Both the position numbers and the translations under genes were made by a program. From Vandiemenella viatica (lineage: Eukaryota > Arthropoda > Insecta > Orthoptera > Morabidae), in assembly GCA_031002005.1 (NCBI GenBank), contig JARYHS010008074.1:12160924-12224923 (forward strand): a stretch of DNA of 64,000 nt. Direction: 5' to 3'. How positions within the stretch are numbered: the first letter of the stretch is position 1; every line of letters begins with the position of its first letter. Shown piece by piece: positions 44,790-57,049 of this stretch. The notes beneath the pieces are model-generated. The model was given only the letters and a program-made list of their open reading frames with translations. It had not been told where the DNA came from and searched no databases.

Positions 44790-45280
44790 TCTGATCCACA
44801 TATTTTATTTTTTGTATTCCTGTGAAGTTCTTCCCCACCAAATAATTAGCACATTGCACATCGTGATTCCATCTTATTCTCTTTTTTCTTGTTTTTGTGA
44901 AATTCTTTCACATAACCCAACTGTTTTCTTCACCACCAATTTTAGATCCAGTTCTTTGAATACTATGTTTCATTTTCAACACCCTTACGTAGCACCATAT
45001 TTCAAATTCTCATCTTGTTTCTGAATTCCATGTTCCACTTCCTTAAAACACAGTGTTCCATAAATACTGTTTTGGAAAGTGCTTTCTAATTTAGAGCAGA
45101 ATGTTTGGTTCCAAAAGGCTTTTACTTCTGAGGAAGGTGTTTGTGTCAGTGCTTATCTGCTTGTCATATCTTTTTCCCTTCTGCTGTCAGTTACTTCCTC
45201 CAATACCTATGTTCCCATTAATATTTATTCAACTAAAAGTGTGACAGGCATTTTGCTATCTATTTTCATTTAACAAAATA
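44790..45280 (-). pseudogene. Decayed LINE RT C-terminus
   Basis: On the reverse strand near 45000 the text reads ETWNSETR.EFEIWCY, resembling the ETWTLGIPERKKLEAFEMWCYRR part of the RTE-like LINE at 38.6 kb. The rest is too decayed to align by eye. Confidence 0.35.
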
Positions 45281-46381
45281 TGTGCAAGGATATAATTGCC
45301 AAAATTGTTATATAGTGCATTTTAATGTCTCAACCATTTGTCACTATCTTGTTTTTCTCTCTGTTTTATACTTCGTATTTTGTAACCTTTTACTCATTCT
45401 TGTAATCTTAATTTATTTTTCAAACAATAACCAGCAGTTAATTTTTTTAACCATTTGGTAACACTGTCTTTGACCACAGCTAACCTTGTTTCTTCTGATT
45501 TCTAACTCCATTTTCTTATTTCTCTAATTTACACCTTCTGTTCCTTCTTTTATATTGTTTGTGACCTCAATTTCTCTCTGACTCCCAATAATGAATATTT
45601 TATTGAATGATTTAATCTGAAAATGCTGTAATTTGTCTCCGTGTTTTTGTGAATGAGAACTTCTGAGCTTTAAGTGATGATTATTTTGTAATCAGCAGCT
45701 TTGTTACCCATCATGCCTTTTCTCTTTTTGTTCATTTAAAAAAAAAAAAAAATTAAAAAATGCTTTAGTGGCAGATGAAGGTGAAAATTAGATTCACTGC
45801 CATCTCATCATACTCATCATTAGATGTTTCCACTTTTGCGGGTCATCCTGCACATCCTCTTCCAAGTCTGGCAGTCTATCAAAGGTTTTTCCTCAATTCC
45901 ACAAGTCCAACCCCTCCTCTACATGGTGGGAGATGGGCAACGACATGAAGCAGGGGACTGCCTGTGGGGGCAATGTACAGTGGGGACCTAGTGGGCTCCG
46001 GGACTGATACGGTAGCTGTGGAATCTTAAATCTAGATTTTCTTTTAGATTAAATATCATCTCAGGGAAAGAAAATCTGTTTTGATTATGAAGGAAGGAAT
46101 AACCGATTTGACAGACAGAGTTTATTGATAATCTTACAAGAACAAATAACTACATTCAAGCATCTCCCCTAATTATTATCCAGATTAAATTTGTGGTTAA
46201 GTGATAAGGCTGTCAGTAATGATTATTACATTCAGAATTTTTAAAACATAAATTATCTGTATTAACATCAGAATTCAGTAATCAGAATGAGTAATAGAAT
46301 ATGGTGGTAAGTCTGTTGCTTGTGGATGTGTGTAAACATTCAGCACCTGTGGTAGGTGTTGGGTCATATTTCCTTATACTT

Positions 46382-46385
<4 letters not shown>

Positions 46386-46413
<28 letters not shown>

Positions 46414-46420
46414 GATATAT
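46386..46420. repeat. (CA)n/(TA)n microsatellite
   Basis: ACACACACATATATATATATATATATATAG, directly left of a foldback repeat. A second (AT)n run follows it at 46754-46781. Confidence 0.9.
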
Positions 46421-46423
46421 TTT

Positions 46424-46752
46424 TTGTTAGGAAACAAAGGCACTTAAAGCGGATATATTAAACATTGGATAGGATAAAAAACCACCGCTTACCAATGAAG
46501 GGGATTCCAGCGGTGTTGGTACAAAACACGAATACACAAAGAATAAAATTTTCGAGCATGGCTCGGCAGCTCTTGGGTGCAGCCATCTCACTTCTGCTGA
46601 GGAAGAGCCATGCTCGAAAATTTTATTCTTTGTGTGTTCGTGTTTTTTTCTTGTACCATCGCCGCTGGAATCCCCTTCTTTGGTAAGCGGTGGTTTTTTT
46701 ATCCTATCCAATGTTTAATATATCAGCTTTTAGCGCCTTTGTTTCCTAACAA
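46424..46752. repeat. Foldback repeat 1 (near-perfect palindrome)
   Basis: Arms of about 150 bp: TTAGGAAACAAAGGCACTTAAAGC ... ATTTTCGAGCATGGCTC pairs with GAGCCATGCTCGAAAATTTTATTC ... GCGCCTTTGTTTCCTAA around a ~27-bp centre. Both sides abut (AT)n microsatellites. No ORF is supported. Confidence 0.9.
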
Positions 46753-46803
46753 TCTATATATATATATATATATATATATATGTTTGGTAAACAAGGAAAA
46801 GAA

Positions 46804-47027
46804 AGGCACTAAGTAGTGAAAAGGAATAACAAATTAGGATTTGTAAATGAGCCCCCACCTCCCATAATGTTCTCCTGTTGACAAAAGGCTCGTCCCGAAA
46901 ATTTCTGTATCATTTGTATTTTTGTCTTTTCTGTGTGTACACGCCCTACATCCATCATCTAAAGGTAAGTGGTGGCTCATTTCCCTATCCTTATTTATTT
47001 CCTTTTCGCTACTTAGCACCTTTGATT
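46804..47027. repeat. Foldback repeat 2 (one arm shortened)
   Basis: Outer arms GCACTAAGTAGTGAAAAGGA and TCCTTTTCGCTACTTAGCACC-type pair over about 55 bp. The inner right arm (GTCCCGAAAATTTCTGTATC, ACATCCATCATCTAAAGG, AAGTGGTGGCTCATTTCCC) matches foldback 3 closely, so this is the same family with most of the left arm deleted. Confidence 0.8.
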
Positions 47028-47094
47028 TCATTGTTTGTTATATACTAGCTGGTACCCACGACTTTGTTCATGTTTGTAAAGAATTTGGATTGAC

Positions 47095-47745
47095 AGCTAC
47101 CGACATCTAACCATCATAGAGCACAATGGGAGACTCAATGCTATTACCACACACAAATGCCAGTCATTTGCGCTATGTAGTTCAGGCAGCAAAGTAACAC
47201 ACATGCCTTTGGTCAAAATACGAAAATATTCTTGATCTACCATTTACAACTACCATATCTCCCACACTCCCACAGTTACTGAAATTCAGCCATCAATCGA
47301 CGGGTGACTCTGTGCTACTACCACACACAAACACCAGTGATCTGCGTTAGTTATGGCTGAAAAGTCATACATCATGATACATACGTCTTTGGTAGAAATA
47401 TGAAAGTGGCGGAGATGGACCACTTTCGACCACCACATCTCCCACACCTCAATAGCTACCAACATCTAGCCACCATAGTTCACGATGGGAGATTTGATGT
47501 TATTATCACACACAGACATCAATCATCTATCCTATATTGTTGTGGTAGGAAAGAGAAGTATAAGTTTATACAAATCTTTGGTCGAAATATGAAAATGCTC
47601 TGCATCAACTACTTTGAACCATCATATCTTCCACATCCCCACAGCTATTGGCTTTCAGCCAACGTTGTGCACGACAGGAAACTCCATGCTACTTCCACAC
47701 ACAAACACCAGTGATTTGTGCTAGGTAGTGGTGGCTGAAAAGTGA
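47095..47745. repeat. Degenerate tandem repeat, ~185-bp unit, about 3.5 copies
   Basis: Units begin near 47095, 47276, 47454 and 47642. Shared blocks: CTACCGACATCTAACCATCA-like, TGCTATTACCACACACAAA, CTTTGGTCAAAATACGAAAA and CATATCTCCCACACTCCCAC. The array lies between two foldback repeats of one family. ACTAGCTGGTACCCACGAC at 47045, just before it, resembles a reverse Helitron 3' end. Confidence 0.75.
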
Positions 47746-47789
47746 AATAGGGAAATATAGGGAAACGTGTCTATTTTTATATACATACA

Positions 47790-48155
47790 GCAACAATGAA
47801 ATCAAGACACTAAGTAGAGGAAAGGAATCAAATTAGGATAGGGAAATCAACCACCTTTAGATGATGGATGTGGGGAGCGAACACACAGAAAAGAAACAAA
47901 CCCAAATAATAAAGTAATTTTTGGGATAAACACTTCGTCAATGGGAGAACATTATGAGAGGTGGGCGCAGCTGGAGACTGCCTCACAGAAAGGCCCAACA
48001 GCTGTGTCCACCTCTCATAATGTTATCCCATTGACGAAGGATTTATCCCGAAAATTACTTTATTATTTGTGTTTGTGTCTTTTCTGTGTGTTCGCTCCCC
48101 ACATCCATCATCTAAAGGTAAGTGGTGGCTCATTTCCCTATCCTAATCTGATTCT
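47790..48155. repeat. Foldback repeat 3 (full palindrome)
   Basis: Arms of about 160 bp (AGGATAGGGAAAT...CCACCTTTAGATGATGGATG versus CATCCATCATCTAAAGGTAA...ATTTCCCTATCCT) around a ~45-bp spacer with CTGCCTCACAGAAAGG. Same family as foldbacks 1 and 2. Confidence 0.9.
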
Positions 48156-48177
48156 CATATATATATATATACACACA

Positions 48178-49823
48178 CTAGCTTCAAGCCCGTCAAAAAT
48201 GACAGTTTAAACCCCATAATCTGGCAGTTCATTTTTTTTTTGGTGTTGGTTAATTATACAGAATTGTTATTACTTAATACTAATGGCCTTGATTTTGTAA
48301 TGTTCTACATATTTGATTTGCTGTTCACATAGCAATACAGCAGTAACTTCTACTGAATTAATGATGATGGAAGTATAGAACCAATAAAATTAAAAACAAA
48401 TTAGGGATCCCGAAAACTTTTGCTGTCAATGTAATATCAGTTTCATTCCTGGTCTAGGCACAATTCAGCACGATACGTATAGAATTACTTTCACCCGCAT
48501 TACTTAATACCTTCAGTAACATGGCACTTATGAAAGCAGTTTAAGTGGTTTGCAAAACTCATTTCAGAGAGAATTATGCTGTAGCAAAATGTGTCAGTGG
48601 GGATTCTGGTCAACTTCACCACAGCCTCCACTAATATTGCTTTCGAAGATCATAGCTTCTATTATCCTCATATGAATAATGATGGGCATCACCTGTGGTG
48701 GTAGTAGGATTCTTGCGTTTTACCATGGCAATTTCTGGCGGAATCGCGATCTCCAGCAATCCCGATTTATTTACTTTACTTTATTTTACTTTAAATGACA
48801 GAAAGTATAATATCAAAAATGGATAACTCTCATTTATTTGAATGATATATTTCATGATTCATATATTTCGTGTAAACTTTCTCTGAGTTTTTAATAAACT
48901 TCATTGTTTCTTATTTTCTGCCAAAAAAATTCTTAGGTGATTTTTTAACATAGTACTTAAAACTGATACAGGTAATATAATGTAAACATAGAATACCCTT
49001 CTCCTCACATGAATTTTTGCATCTGGTTGTCGTATATAAATTAAAAGCAATATGTAAATTTAAACGAACGTACTAATTGTAACTTTGTGACATATAATTG
49101 CCTCACATTAATTTTTTTCCCCCTGCTCTCCGTATTTCTAATATCTCTGCTCAATACTCTTTTGCGGCAATAATATCATTGTTGAATTCCGAGTGTCACA
49201 TTGCTTATATAGTAAATAGTCATATCCTTGATGATTTAAATCTAATAAAGTTATCTTAAATCTCATTTAATAGCTAACACAAGTATCAAAAACTAAGGGT
49301 ATTGTATATAATGATAGGAGGAATTTATTATGGAAAAGCTTATAAGGAGAAACGAATAAGTCATTTTTAATGATATCTTTCGTTATGTGAATACGCTACT
49401 CTGGTTAGATTATCAGAGTATTTGGTTAGGATTTTACGTAAATAAATGCATTTTAATTTAGATGACGGAGACTATAATATCGAAAATGGATAGCTGTTAT
49501 TTATTTGAATAATACATTTCGCATTATGTTTCTCCAAGTTTTTTATAAACTTCATTGTTCCTTACCATCTGCCAAAAAAATTCTTAGGTTATGGTTTAAC
49601 CTAAATCTTATAACTGATACAGATAAAATAGCATAAATATTGAACCCCCTTCTCCTTACACGAATTTCTGCATCTAGTTGTAAATAAATGAAAAGCAAGA
49701 TGCTGGGAGGAATGTAATATGCTGGCTGATGATTGGCGAGTGAAGGCTGGCACGTGACCATTCTCTAGCCAATAGCTGTAGACTACGTACGCAGACTCCA
49801 GATTAGCGTTTTATATAATAGGA
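48178..49823 (-). mobile_element. Non-autonomous Helitron, same family as 25799-27242
   Basis: On the reverse strand it begins TCCTATTATATAAAACGC and ends at CTAG (48178-48181), with the CCGTCA-type hairpin near 48190-48205. A flanks the 5' end and T the 3' end. It shares body sequence with the 25.8-kb copy, including two modules holding CTAAGAATTTTTTTGGCAG. No ORF. It lies 115 bp from the 43-nt zinc-transporter microexon. Confidence 0.9.
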
Positions 49824-49937
49824 TATATACACACATTAGCCTTCCTGCATAATCTGTTATGAGGGGTTGGTTTACTCTCCCTGTCCGTCCTTATTTTTTT
49901 TATATGTGATCAGAGATAATATTTTTGCTTGTTTCAG

Positions 49938-49980
49938 CATTGTTGGCTTACACCTTCACTACGGGCTTTAGTTTGTTAAG
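49938..49980 (+). CDS. SLC30A6: Zinc transporter ZnT6-like, 43-nt microexon
   Basis: TTGTTTCAG|CA...TTAAG|GTAAGT. It takes phase 1 from exon A (G+CA = Ala) and hands on phase 2 (AG+C = Ser), giving ALLAYTFTTGFSLL between the two large exons. This aligns to ALTAYTYLTIFDLF of vertebrate ZnT6 (membrane helix 2). Most ZnT proteins carry zinc-binding His/Asp residues in this helix; none is present here, as fits the non-transporting partner role described for ZnT6. Both phase and alignment fit, so I am confident despite its length. Confidence 0.85.
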
Positions 49981-51789
49981 GTAAGTGGTTAATTCTTGGC
50001 TTTATTTTGGTTATATTGAATTTTCAAAAATTCTGTTTTAGCCCTGCTTTGCTATAAGCTAAAAAAAAAAAAAATGTAAATTCTAACAAAATGGGTAATT
50101 TATGACTTCATTTAATGAGATACAAATTGTGTTTGATAATTTGTTCCATATTAATGTGGTAAAATCAGTTTCTAGTACTTCTAAGAAAAGAACCATGTGA
50201 TACAGGAAATAGACATGTCTTTGCCATCTAATACTTGAGTAAGAAAAACTTGATTTCTGTACCTAGAGCCAATAGTTTTGCCATTTGCTTTATTACTAGC
50301 TAAATTTAAAAACAATGTCTCTGGTAACTAAATCTAAATATCCAGTAAGTATTACAATAATAATGAGAAGGAAAATGCTTTTATGTGTTGAAAATAAGAA
50401 AGATGAGGAAAGTAAATCCATTGCACAAAAAATGTGCAGATTTTTTGGAAGCTTTTGATACTTTTAATCTATTGCGATACAACACAACAGAATTTTAGAA
50501 CTCTAAACAATTGGTATGACTTTCACCTTACTTGTAAACAACCTTAGATCACTATTAATGTTGATTCTGATATTGATTTGTAGAAATTGTCACAGATATT
50601 TATGAACTTGCAGTTCTAAAACAGTTCGATTACTGCTTATGACTGTTTATGCTGCATGGTGGATGAAAGGAAAGTTTGTGGCTTTCCAATATTTTACTTT
50701 GAAGATTTTCAAATGCTTAAGACAGTTGGTTTTTTTGTAATAAGGAGAATGCAGTTATAAACTAGAATATGTAGAATAGTGTTCACTGAAAGTTGCTATC
50801 CATGAAATGAAACATTTAAAAGTCAATTTTTCATTACAATTTTAAATTGAATGAAACACACTGTTAAAAGTCCTCCAACACCACAAAATGTTTAAATAAA
50901 TTAATTATAAGAACTTCAAATGCTGAAATAATAGCTTCTGGCTGGGATAAACCAACATTTGCACATCAAAGCATTCACTCCAACAGTGCTCACCAAAATC
51001 ATTGAAAACAAAGTTGCATATCCACAAAAATACCATAAGAATGTATCTGTGTTTTCATCATCCCTCCTGATCTGTTGAAATTACTTTAAAGGCTCTACAC
51101 TTGCTTATTCGACAATACTTGAAGGACTCAGGATGTCTGCATGGTCATACCCTAATAACTTCTTACCACAGACTGTCCCACCTTCCTGCAATAGTGTGAC
51201 ATCTTGGCTCCCACTCCTGATGGGGGTTGTCTTAACTGCTTTTACACAATCAAAGTACATAGCTTCTCAGCTAGAAACTGATAAATCTGAAAATATTGTG
51301 AAATTAGATCTTAAAATAGTTTAAATCATTTCTTACAGTCATTCAATTCAACTCTATTAATTCAATCTTAATCTTAAACCTGAACTCTGAATCAGTAGGA
51401 TATACATCTCTCATAAAGCTTGCACTTGTCCTTATTATTGTAAACAGTGCAGCTAATCAGAAACCTTCAATCAGTCACCAAACTGTGCTCTGACCCTCTC
51501 TCTCTCTCTCTAATCCTAGAACAAACTAATAAACTCAAAAGAGATATTCAGTTATTATAATTACAACTAACTAATTTAAAATGCCAAAAAATACTTCTGA
51601 AAATATAATAAACGATTAATACAAACAAGGCAAAATTATTTAAAAAATATACGTAATATTTTGAAAACCAGCTATATGCTTATAACATTGTACTGTTACC
51701 ATGTAAGAGAAATAGTGGCCTATCACCATGTTGTGAGGTGTCTGATGTAACTTCTAGATACCAGAGGCTTAAGCATCAACTTCAATGTA

Positions 51790-52442
51790 CTGTGACTATT
51801 CAGTTAGATGATCACATGTCAGTCTGCAAATACATTCTGATGCTTGTATCTTGTATGGCAGTTTGATGGGACTGTGTTGAATGGTTTTTGAAAATCCAAG
51901 AAAATAGTATAATTTTGCTGATTTGTATCAATAACTTTCATCAGATCATGGCAAAATAGACCCAGTTGTACTTCACATGCTCTGTTCTTCCTAAATCCAT
52001 GTCTGTTGGGATTAATTTTCAAACAAATTAAATGCTTCAAAATTCTATTGGAGATAAATGTTGAAGAGCTTAATTAACAGTGAATGGGGTCTTTTTGCTC
52101 ACCTTTTTAAATGAGATTTACTTGCCTAATTTTTCAGCTGAAAGGTACCTTTTTCCCTTTGTAATGATTTAAAGTAAATGACAGTCAGGAAGACTGAGAA
52201 TAACTGGGTTAGCATAGGGAGACAGTTCCTTCACCAAATTCAGAATCTCCAGTAGCCTGCAGTACCTATTCAGTTTGACCCTTACTAATTTAGCTTTGGC
52301 TCCAAGCAATGTGGAAAAAACTTTATCACATCTGTATTTTTCTATTGAATGAATTTTCATTTTTAATTGGTGTGAATTTGTTATTCACAAGTGTCGTGTA
52401 TAAATGATAGTATAGTATTGCCAATACAACTAACTTCCTCTA
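51790..52442 (-). pseudogene. LINE-B reverse transcriptase part
   Basis: Reverse-strand frame with HGFRKNRACEVQLGLFCHDL and YTIFLDFQKPFNTV (RT motif A; the usual AFD is PFN). Belongs with the endonuclease remnant at 53750-54100; the mariner at 52445-53745 separates them. Confidence 0.75.
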
Positions 52443-52444
52443 TA

Positions 52445-53745
52445 TGAGTGGATACCCAAAAGAAACTGAACTGCTTTTCAATTCGTCTATTTAATTCTTT
52501 GGGAAAACACAAAGTTTTATCAACTGGAACTGGTATGTCCAATCTTTTATTCCATTGTTCAAAATCTTTTTTTATACTACTCTTCAGAGATGCTTGACAG
52601 AATCTCGATCATTTTGCTTCACCTCATCTATGTTGGAAAAACATTTTCCTTGTATGTCTCTTTTCATTCAAGGGAATAAAAAGAAGTTGCAGGGGGGGGG
52701 GGCAAGGTCTGGTGAATGGGGGTGGGGGGAAGTCACAGGGGTCATGGCATTTATTGACAAATATTGGTACACAGAGAGGGCTGTGTGAACAGGAGCATTG
52801 TTGTGATGGAAGAACCAGTCACCCGACTGCCACAAATCAGGCCTTTTCCTCTACACATTGTTGTGCAATTTTTTCAAAACATCTATGTAAAAGGTGTGGT
52901 TAACTGTCTGACCCTGTATAATAGTCTCTGAATGGACAATTCTTCGCTCATCGAAGAAACGTTTCAGCATTGTCGTGATGTGTGATATCACATGTCTTGC
53001 TTTTCTGGCGTGAGGCGAGCTCAGAGTCTGCCATTGGCTCTACTGGTGCTCCCTTTCAGGATCATAACGGTAGCACTAGGATTCAACATCTCTGATGACA
53101 TTGAAAACAAGTTTGAATCATTTTTGAGCTCTTCCTTCAAAGTACAGAATGCTTCAAAGCGATCTTGTTTTTGCTGTGCAATCAGCAGCCGAGGCACAAA
53201 TTTGGCAACTGCCCTTCGCGTACCCAAAACTTTACTTAAAATGCACTGAACTGTTTCCAAATAATTCCAGACAGCTCCACAACATTTTCAGTTGTATGTC
53301 ATCAATCTTGTATGATGATTTCACAAATTTTTGTGACATTTTCATCGGTTCGGGCTTTTTAAAGGCTGTCCAGAATAAAATTGATCATCAATTTACAGTT
53401 CACATTTTTTTGAAACATGAAAATCACTCAAAAACTTGGGTTTTCCCCGTAGCACCATTCTTGTATGCTGTTTTCAACATTTCAAGAGTTTGTGAACGAG
53501 TTTTTCCAAGCAGGAAACAAAACTTTATTGCCGCACACTGTTCACGAGAATAAGCCATCACAAAAATAACGAGCACAAAAACAGCAGTCATAAAAAAACT
53601 AACACCAGCCAAACACCTATTGTGGTGAAAATTGGTATACTAACTTAGGGACAGAAGGATTACATGTTCCAAGTGGCGAAAACTGACACTACAAAAACTC
53701 TGCCCCTCTACAACACCAGTTTAGTTTCTTTTGGGTAGCCCCTCA
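52445..53745 (-). mobile_element. mariner transposon, full length but dead
   Basis: A 1301-bp element with inverted ends TGAGTGGATACCCAAAAGAA and, reverse-complemented, TGAGGGGCTACCCAAAAGAA, flanked by TA. The transposase relic reads YSREQCAAIKFCFLLGKTRS, MLKTAYKNGATGKTQVFEWF, AKFVPRLLIAQQKQDR, then HHNNAPVHTAL. The conserved HHDNAP is HHNNAP at about 52800, losing the second catalytic Asp. Frameshifts are also present. It sits inside LINE-B, which is therefore older. Confidence 0.92.
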
Positions 53746-53747
53746 TA

Positions 53748-54100
53748 TGTCACCATAATTTCTTTTAGTTTTCTGTGATACTTTTAGAAATGATTTGCAA
53801 TGGAAATTCCTAAATGTTGTCACTTCAATAGTGTGTGTAACTCTCTGCTTTTATTTTACATTTGAATCACAGTGAATCTCTTCCATATAGGGCTGCAATT
53901 ATCTATTTCGACATATGGCTGTCAGTATTCTTCCATAATTATGCATGTAAAATAATGCCATATCAGTTCTTGTGCCTCATTGTTGCTTTATCAAGAATGA
54001 TCTCACAAACAGTTTTATCTTTGCCACCAGTTTTGGAACTGTGTTTGTAATTAAGCCAGTCACTTGAAGGGAAGTTTACGTCCCCCTGCCAGTATTATCT
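53748..54100 (-). pseudogene. LINE-B endonuclease remnant
   Basis: The reverse-strand motif GDVNFPSSDWLNY (about 54045-54090) matches the GDFNFPxxDW catalytic block of CR1/Jockey-type endonucleases; flanking sequence is decayed. Confidence 0.6.
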
Positions 54101-54109
54101 GTAAATTGT

Positions 54110-56750
54110 AGGACTTATTCATTTAAATTATTGCTTCGTGCCATACCAATGTTCATGTTGGAATCTGGTATGAGGAGCTTGCCACAAAATTTATCTCAGC
54201 TACTTTGATGCAGCCCATCCGATTACAAAGACAGAATCAGCATCAGTGCCATTAAATAGTAGATTTGTGGTTTTGACTAGGTGCACAATTTACATGGGAT
54301 TACAATCTTTTCAGAAAATGATCATATTGTTCTTAAAAATTTCTGCAGAACTGTACTGTTTGATATTAATTTTTGAAGTTGTTATAATTCTTCATTGTTA
54401 ACTAGGATTTGAATTTGCTGAAATTCTCAGAAGCTTGTTTGAAATGTTGTAGATGTGCTCGTCTTTGGTTCCCAGGAACATATTTCATGTCCCAGGATTT
54501 CATTCCTTAGCCTAAATACAGTTGTTGCAGCCACAAACCATGCATCTAATTGGTGGTCTCAGCTGTATGTTGAAGGTCAAGGAATTTTCAGCCAAGGCTG
54601 TAACAGAAGTTTGCTCAGTCCCTCCATTCAGTGTTGAGGCAGAGGTCCCAAACCTATTGTCAGTGATCTTGCGGATTTTTATCATTGATGAAATCTTGTG
54701 GCAACCGATGATAGAGTTCACTTTTTCAGTCACTCACTGGATAGAAGAGAAAATGAATGCTGATCCAAGTGATGACAATGATTGGTTGCAGTTGATTACA
54801 CACCCTGTGTTCGGTGGAATTTAGGTTAGTTGTTAAACATCTTGGAATATGCCTCCGAAATGTACGTTGAAGGACTTTTGATTTATTCTGCTAATAATTT
54901 ATTGTTTTATTAAGTGGGTTCATAACATTACATTGGCATCCAGAATCACCATCTACAACACTCAGACCTGGACTGCATGAACATCAGCTCACTGGCTGAT
55001 GATTGTGGAACTTGGTCATTTAGCTTGTTTACATTTGTAGTGTGCTTCTGCAGCTGTCTTCTTGTGTGGATTTGAGAACTAAATACCACTAGTCAATCTC
55101 CATAAGTTACATCCTCTTTCAGCTGGAGGAGGAGGTATGATTGTGTAGGGAAAAACTGACAAAAAGTTTGCCTATCACATCTGATGTGATCTCTTAGCAT
55201 ACCAACTATGTTACATTTACTAACAAAACAGAATGTAATGGCCACCAAGTTGCAGTTAAGTCCCTACAATTGTCTTTTTAAAAATTAAACTCAAAGAGGA
55301 AAACTGTTGAAAGATCTCTCCCCCACAACACAGCACACACATCTGATACATGAATCGGACGAGTAAGATAGAGATCTACAATGGAAAGTTGGGGATGCCA
55401 GTCTAGATGGTAATAACAACACCCTTAACTGGATCTTATTTAAAATAAGGATTATAGGGATGAGAACATGTTTGCATATAGTTTCCTTCCACAATCTATA
55501 TTCTCTTGTATATCCTTTCCGTCATTTAAATGATGGAGGCATAGTAGCATCTTAATTTTCTGATTGTCAAGAAGAATATAGTATTTACAGTACTTAACTA
55601 TTTTTGCCAGTAGGAAGATCTAGAAATTCATTGGGAGTAATTATGACTCTTTAGGTCTTGGCATGACAACAAATTGTGATACTGCATGTACTTTACATTA
55701 TTATTTAATCCCCATAATGGCTGCTACATGTCACTGGAACATTATTTAATACAAAATTTTATTCCTAATTAAAAGTGGAACAATTCAAACTTGTACTCAA
55801 TTGGAAACCAGTTGATTCAGTTTTGAAGGCTGTACTGGGTGTTACATTACTTGCAGTAAGATGAGTTACTGAAACACGACTCTTTAAGTATTGTGTGTAG
55901 TTTGCCGAGCACAAGCTTTAAAATGTCAGTGTGGAAAACACAGGCTTCTTGTGAAGTAATGCTAAGAAGTCAGTGGACAAGATACATTAATGACACAAGA
56001 ACAAAGACAACCATAAAAGCAAAGGGGAATGCTAATGTGCAGCCTTCTTGAACATTGATTTGGTTGTGTGACTGTATGGACAGGATAGAGCGCGACAAGT
56101 AAGTGGTAACACTCAGGTCTGACATTCTAGTGTATGCGTGTTTATATTCAGTTTTCCACGGTATCGTTAAATCACTCCAGGTGAATGCTGGTATAGTTCC
56201 TTCAAAAAGTGAAGGCTGAATTCTTTCCCATTCATTAAATCCCATCTTCTCCTTGATGAGCCATAAAGCCCAAAGCAAAAATAAATGTGAATACCGAAAC
56301 AGTGCAACAGATTCAAATGATGCTGTAGAAGTTGTGAAATATAAACCATAAAAAAAATTAATTCCACCTGGGAAAATTTTAAAAAATGTATCTTTATATC
56401 TATTGAATTGGGATAAATATCTATTGTTATTGTTTAGAATTATTAAGGCTATGAGAATGCTGATTAAACTGTTAAAAAGCACAGTGTGTGTGTGTGTTCA
56501 TTCACTTCATCCTATGCTTGTGTGTTCATATCCAGCTGGTTTAGTATATACAATCTTCACTAATAATTAGCTATGGTCTGAAAATTTTTGGTTATATCCA
56601 TATTTTTTTTTGTGCTTGGGCAACTAAAATATTACCTTCCACTCCTTTATCCTAAACTATAATTAATTTAGTAGCAGTTGGCATGTTAGAAAGTGTGTGT
56701 GAGTGTGAGAGAGATAACAAAAGAAGTCATCTGTTATTATCTTTTGTAAA
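54110..56750. other. No recognised gene (within ZnT6 intron 2)
   Basis: Frames at 54522-54824 (+) and 55970-56482 (-) are open, but show no domain or flanking splice signals that I trust. Confidence 0.45.
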
Positions 56751-56757
56751 TTTTCAG

Positions 56758-56943
56758 CTTGTTAACATGTTTGCTCTCAGCATGGGTGAGGAAGCAAACG
56801 CCAACTCCATTGTTCAGCTTTGGATATGAGAGGTTTGAAGTGTTGGCTGTCTTTTCTAGCACTTTGCTAGCCCAGTTGGCTTCTGTGTTTGTAATCAAGG
56901 AAAGTATTGAAAGGCTTATACTAGAACAACCACAAATACACAC
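56758..56943 (+). CDS. SLC30A6: Zinc transporter ZnT6-like, exon C
   Basis: Enters in phase 2 (C completes AGC) after AATTTTCAG and leaves at GTGAGT. Encodes LLTCLLSAWVRKQTPTPLFS, FGYERFEVLAVFSSTLLAQL, then ASVFVIKESIERLILEQPQI: end of helix 2, the FGYERFEVL signature of the CDF family, helix 3 and the ERLLEQPEIHT loop. Near-identical blocks occur in vertebrate ZnT6 (FGFERLEVLAVF, KESAERFLEQPEIHT). Confidence 0.95.
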
Positions 56944-57049
56944 GTGAGTAACATCAATACTTTCACCTTCTTACTTATGATGTCTTTCAATTAAATTGAA
57001 TTTTAATTTTTGACAGAGTGCATGCTCTGGTGGCAATTTCCCTAGTCAT

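Larger units (their letters stand above)
43989..49937 (+). other. ZnT6 intron 1 (5.9 kb)
   Basis: GTGAGT ... TTGTTTCAG. It contains a pogo-type MITE, a decayed LINE, three foldback repeats, a degenerate tandem array and a reverse Helitron. The remaining sequence shows nothing else. Confidence 0.8.
49981..56757 (+). other. ZnT6 intron 2 (6.8 kb)
   Basis: GTAAGT ... AATTTTCAG. Contains a reverse LINE split by a mariner (51790-54100). I see nothing in 49981-51780 except short A-runs and a (TC)n at 51498, and nothing in 54110-56750 apart from unrecognised frames. Confidence 0.8.

Noticed and set aside
46754..46781. (AT)n runs as TATA promoters
   Set aside because: They are microsatellites bordering foldback repeats, not placed upstream of any gene.
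55970..56482. 170-codon reverse frame in ZnT6 intron 2
   Set aside because: Low-complexity hydrophobic and Asn/Ser-rich text without domain or start context; probably chance in AT-rich DNA.
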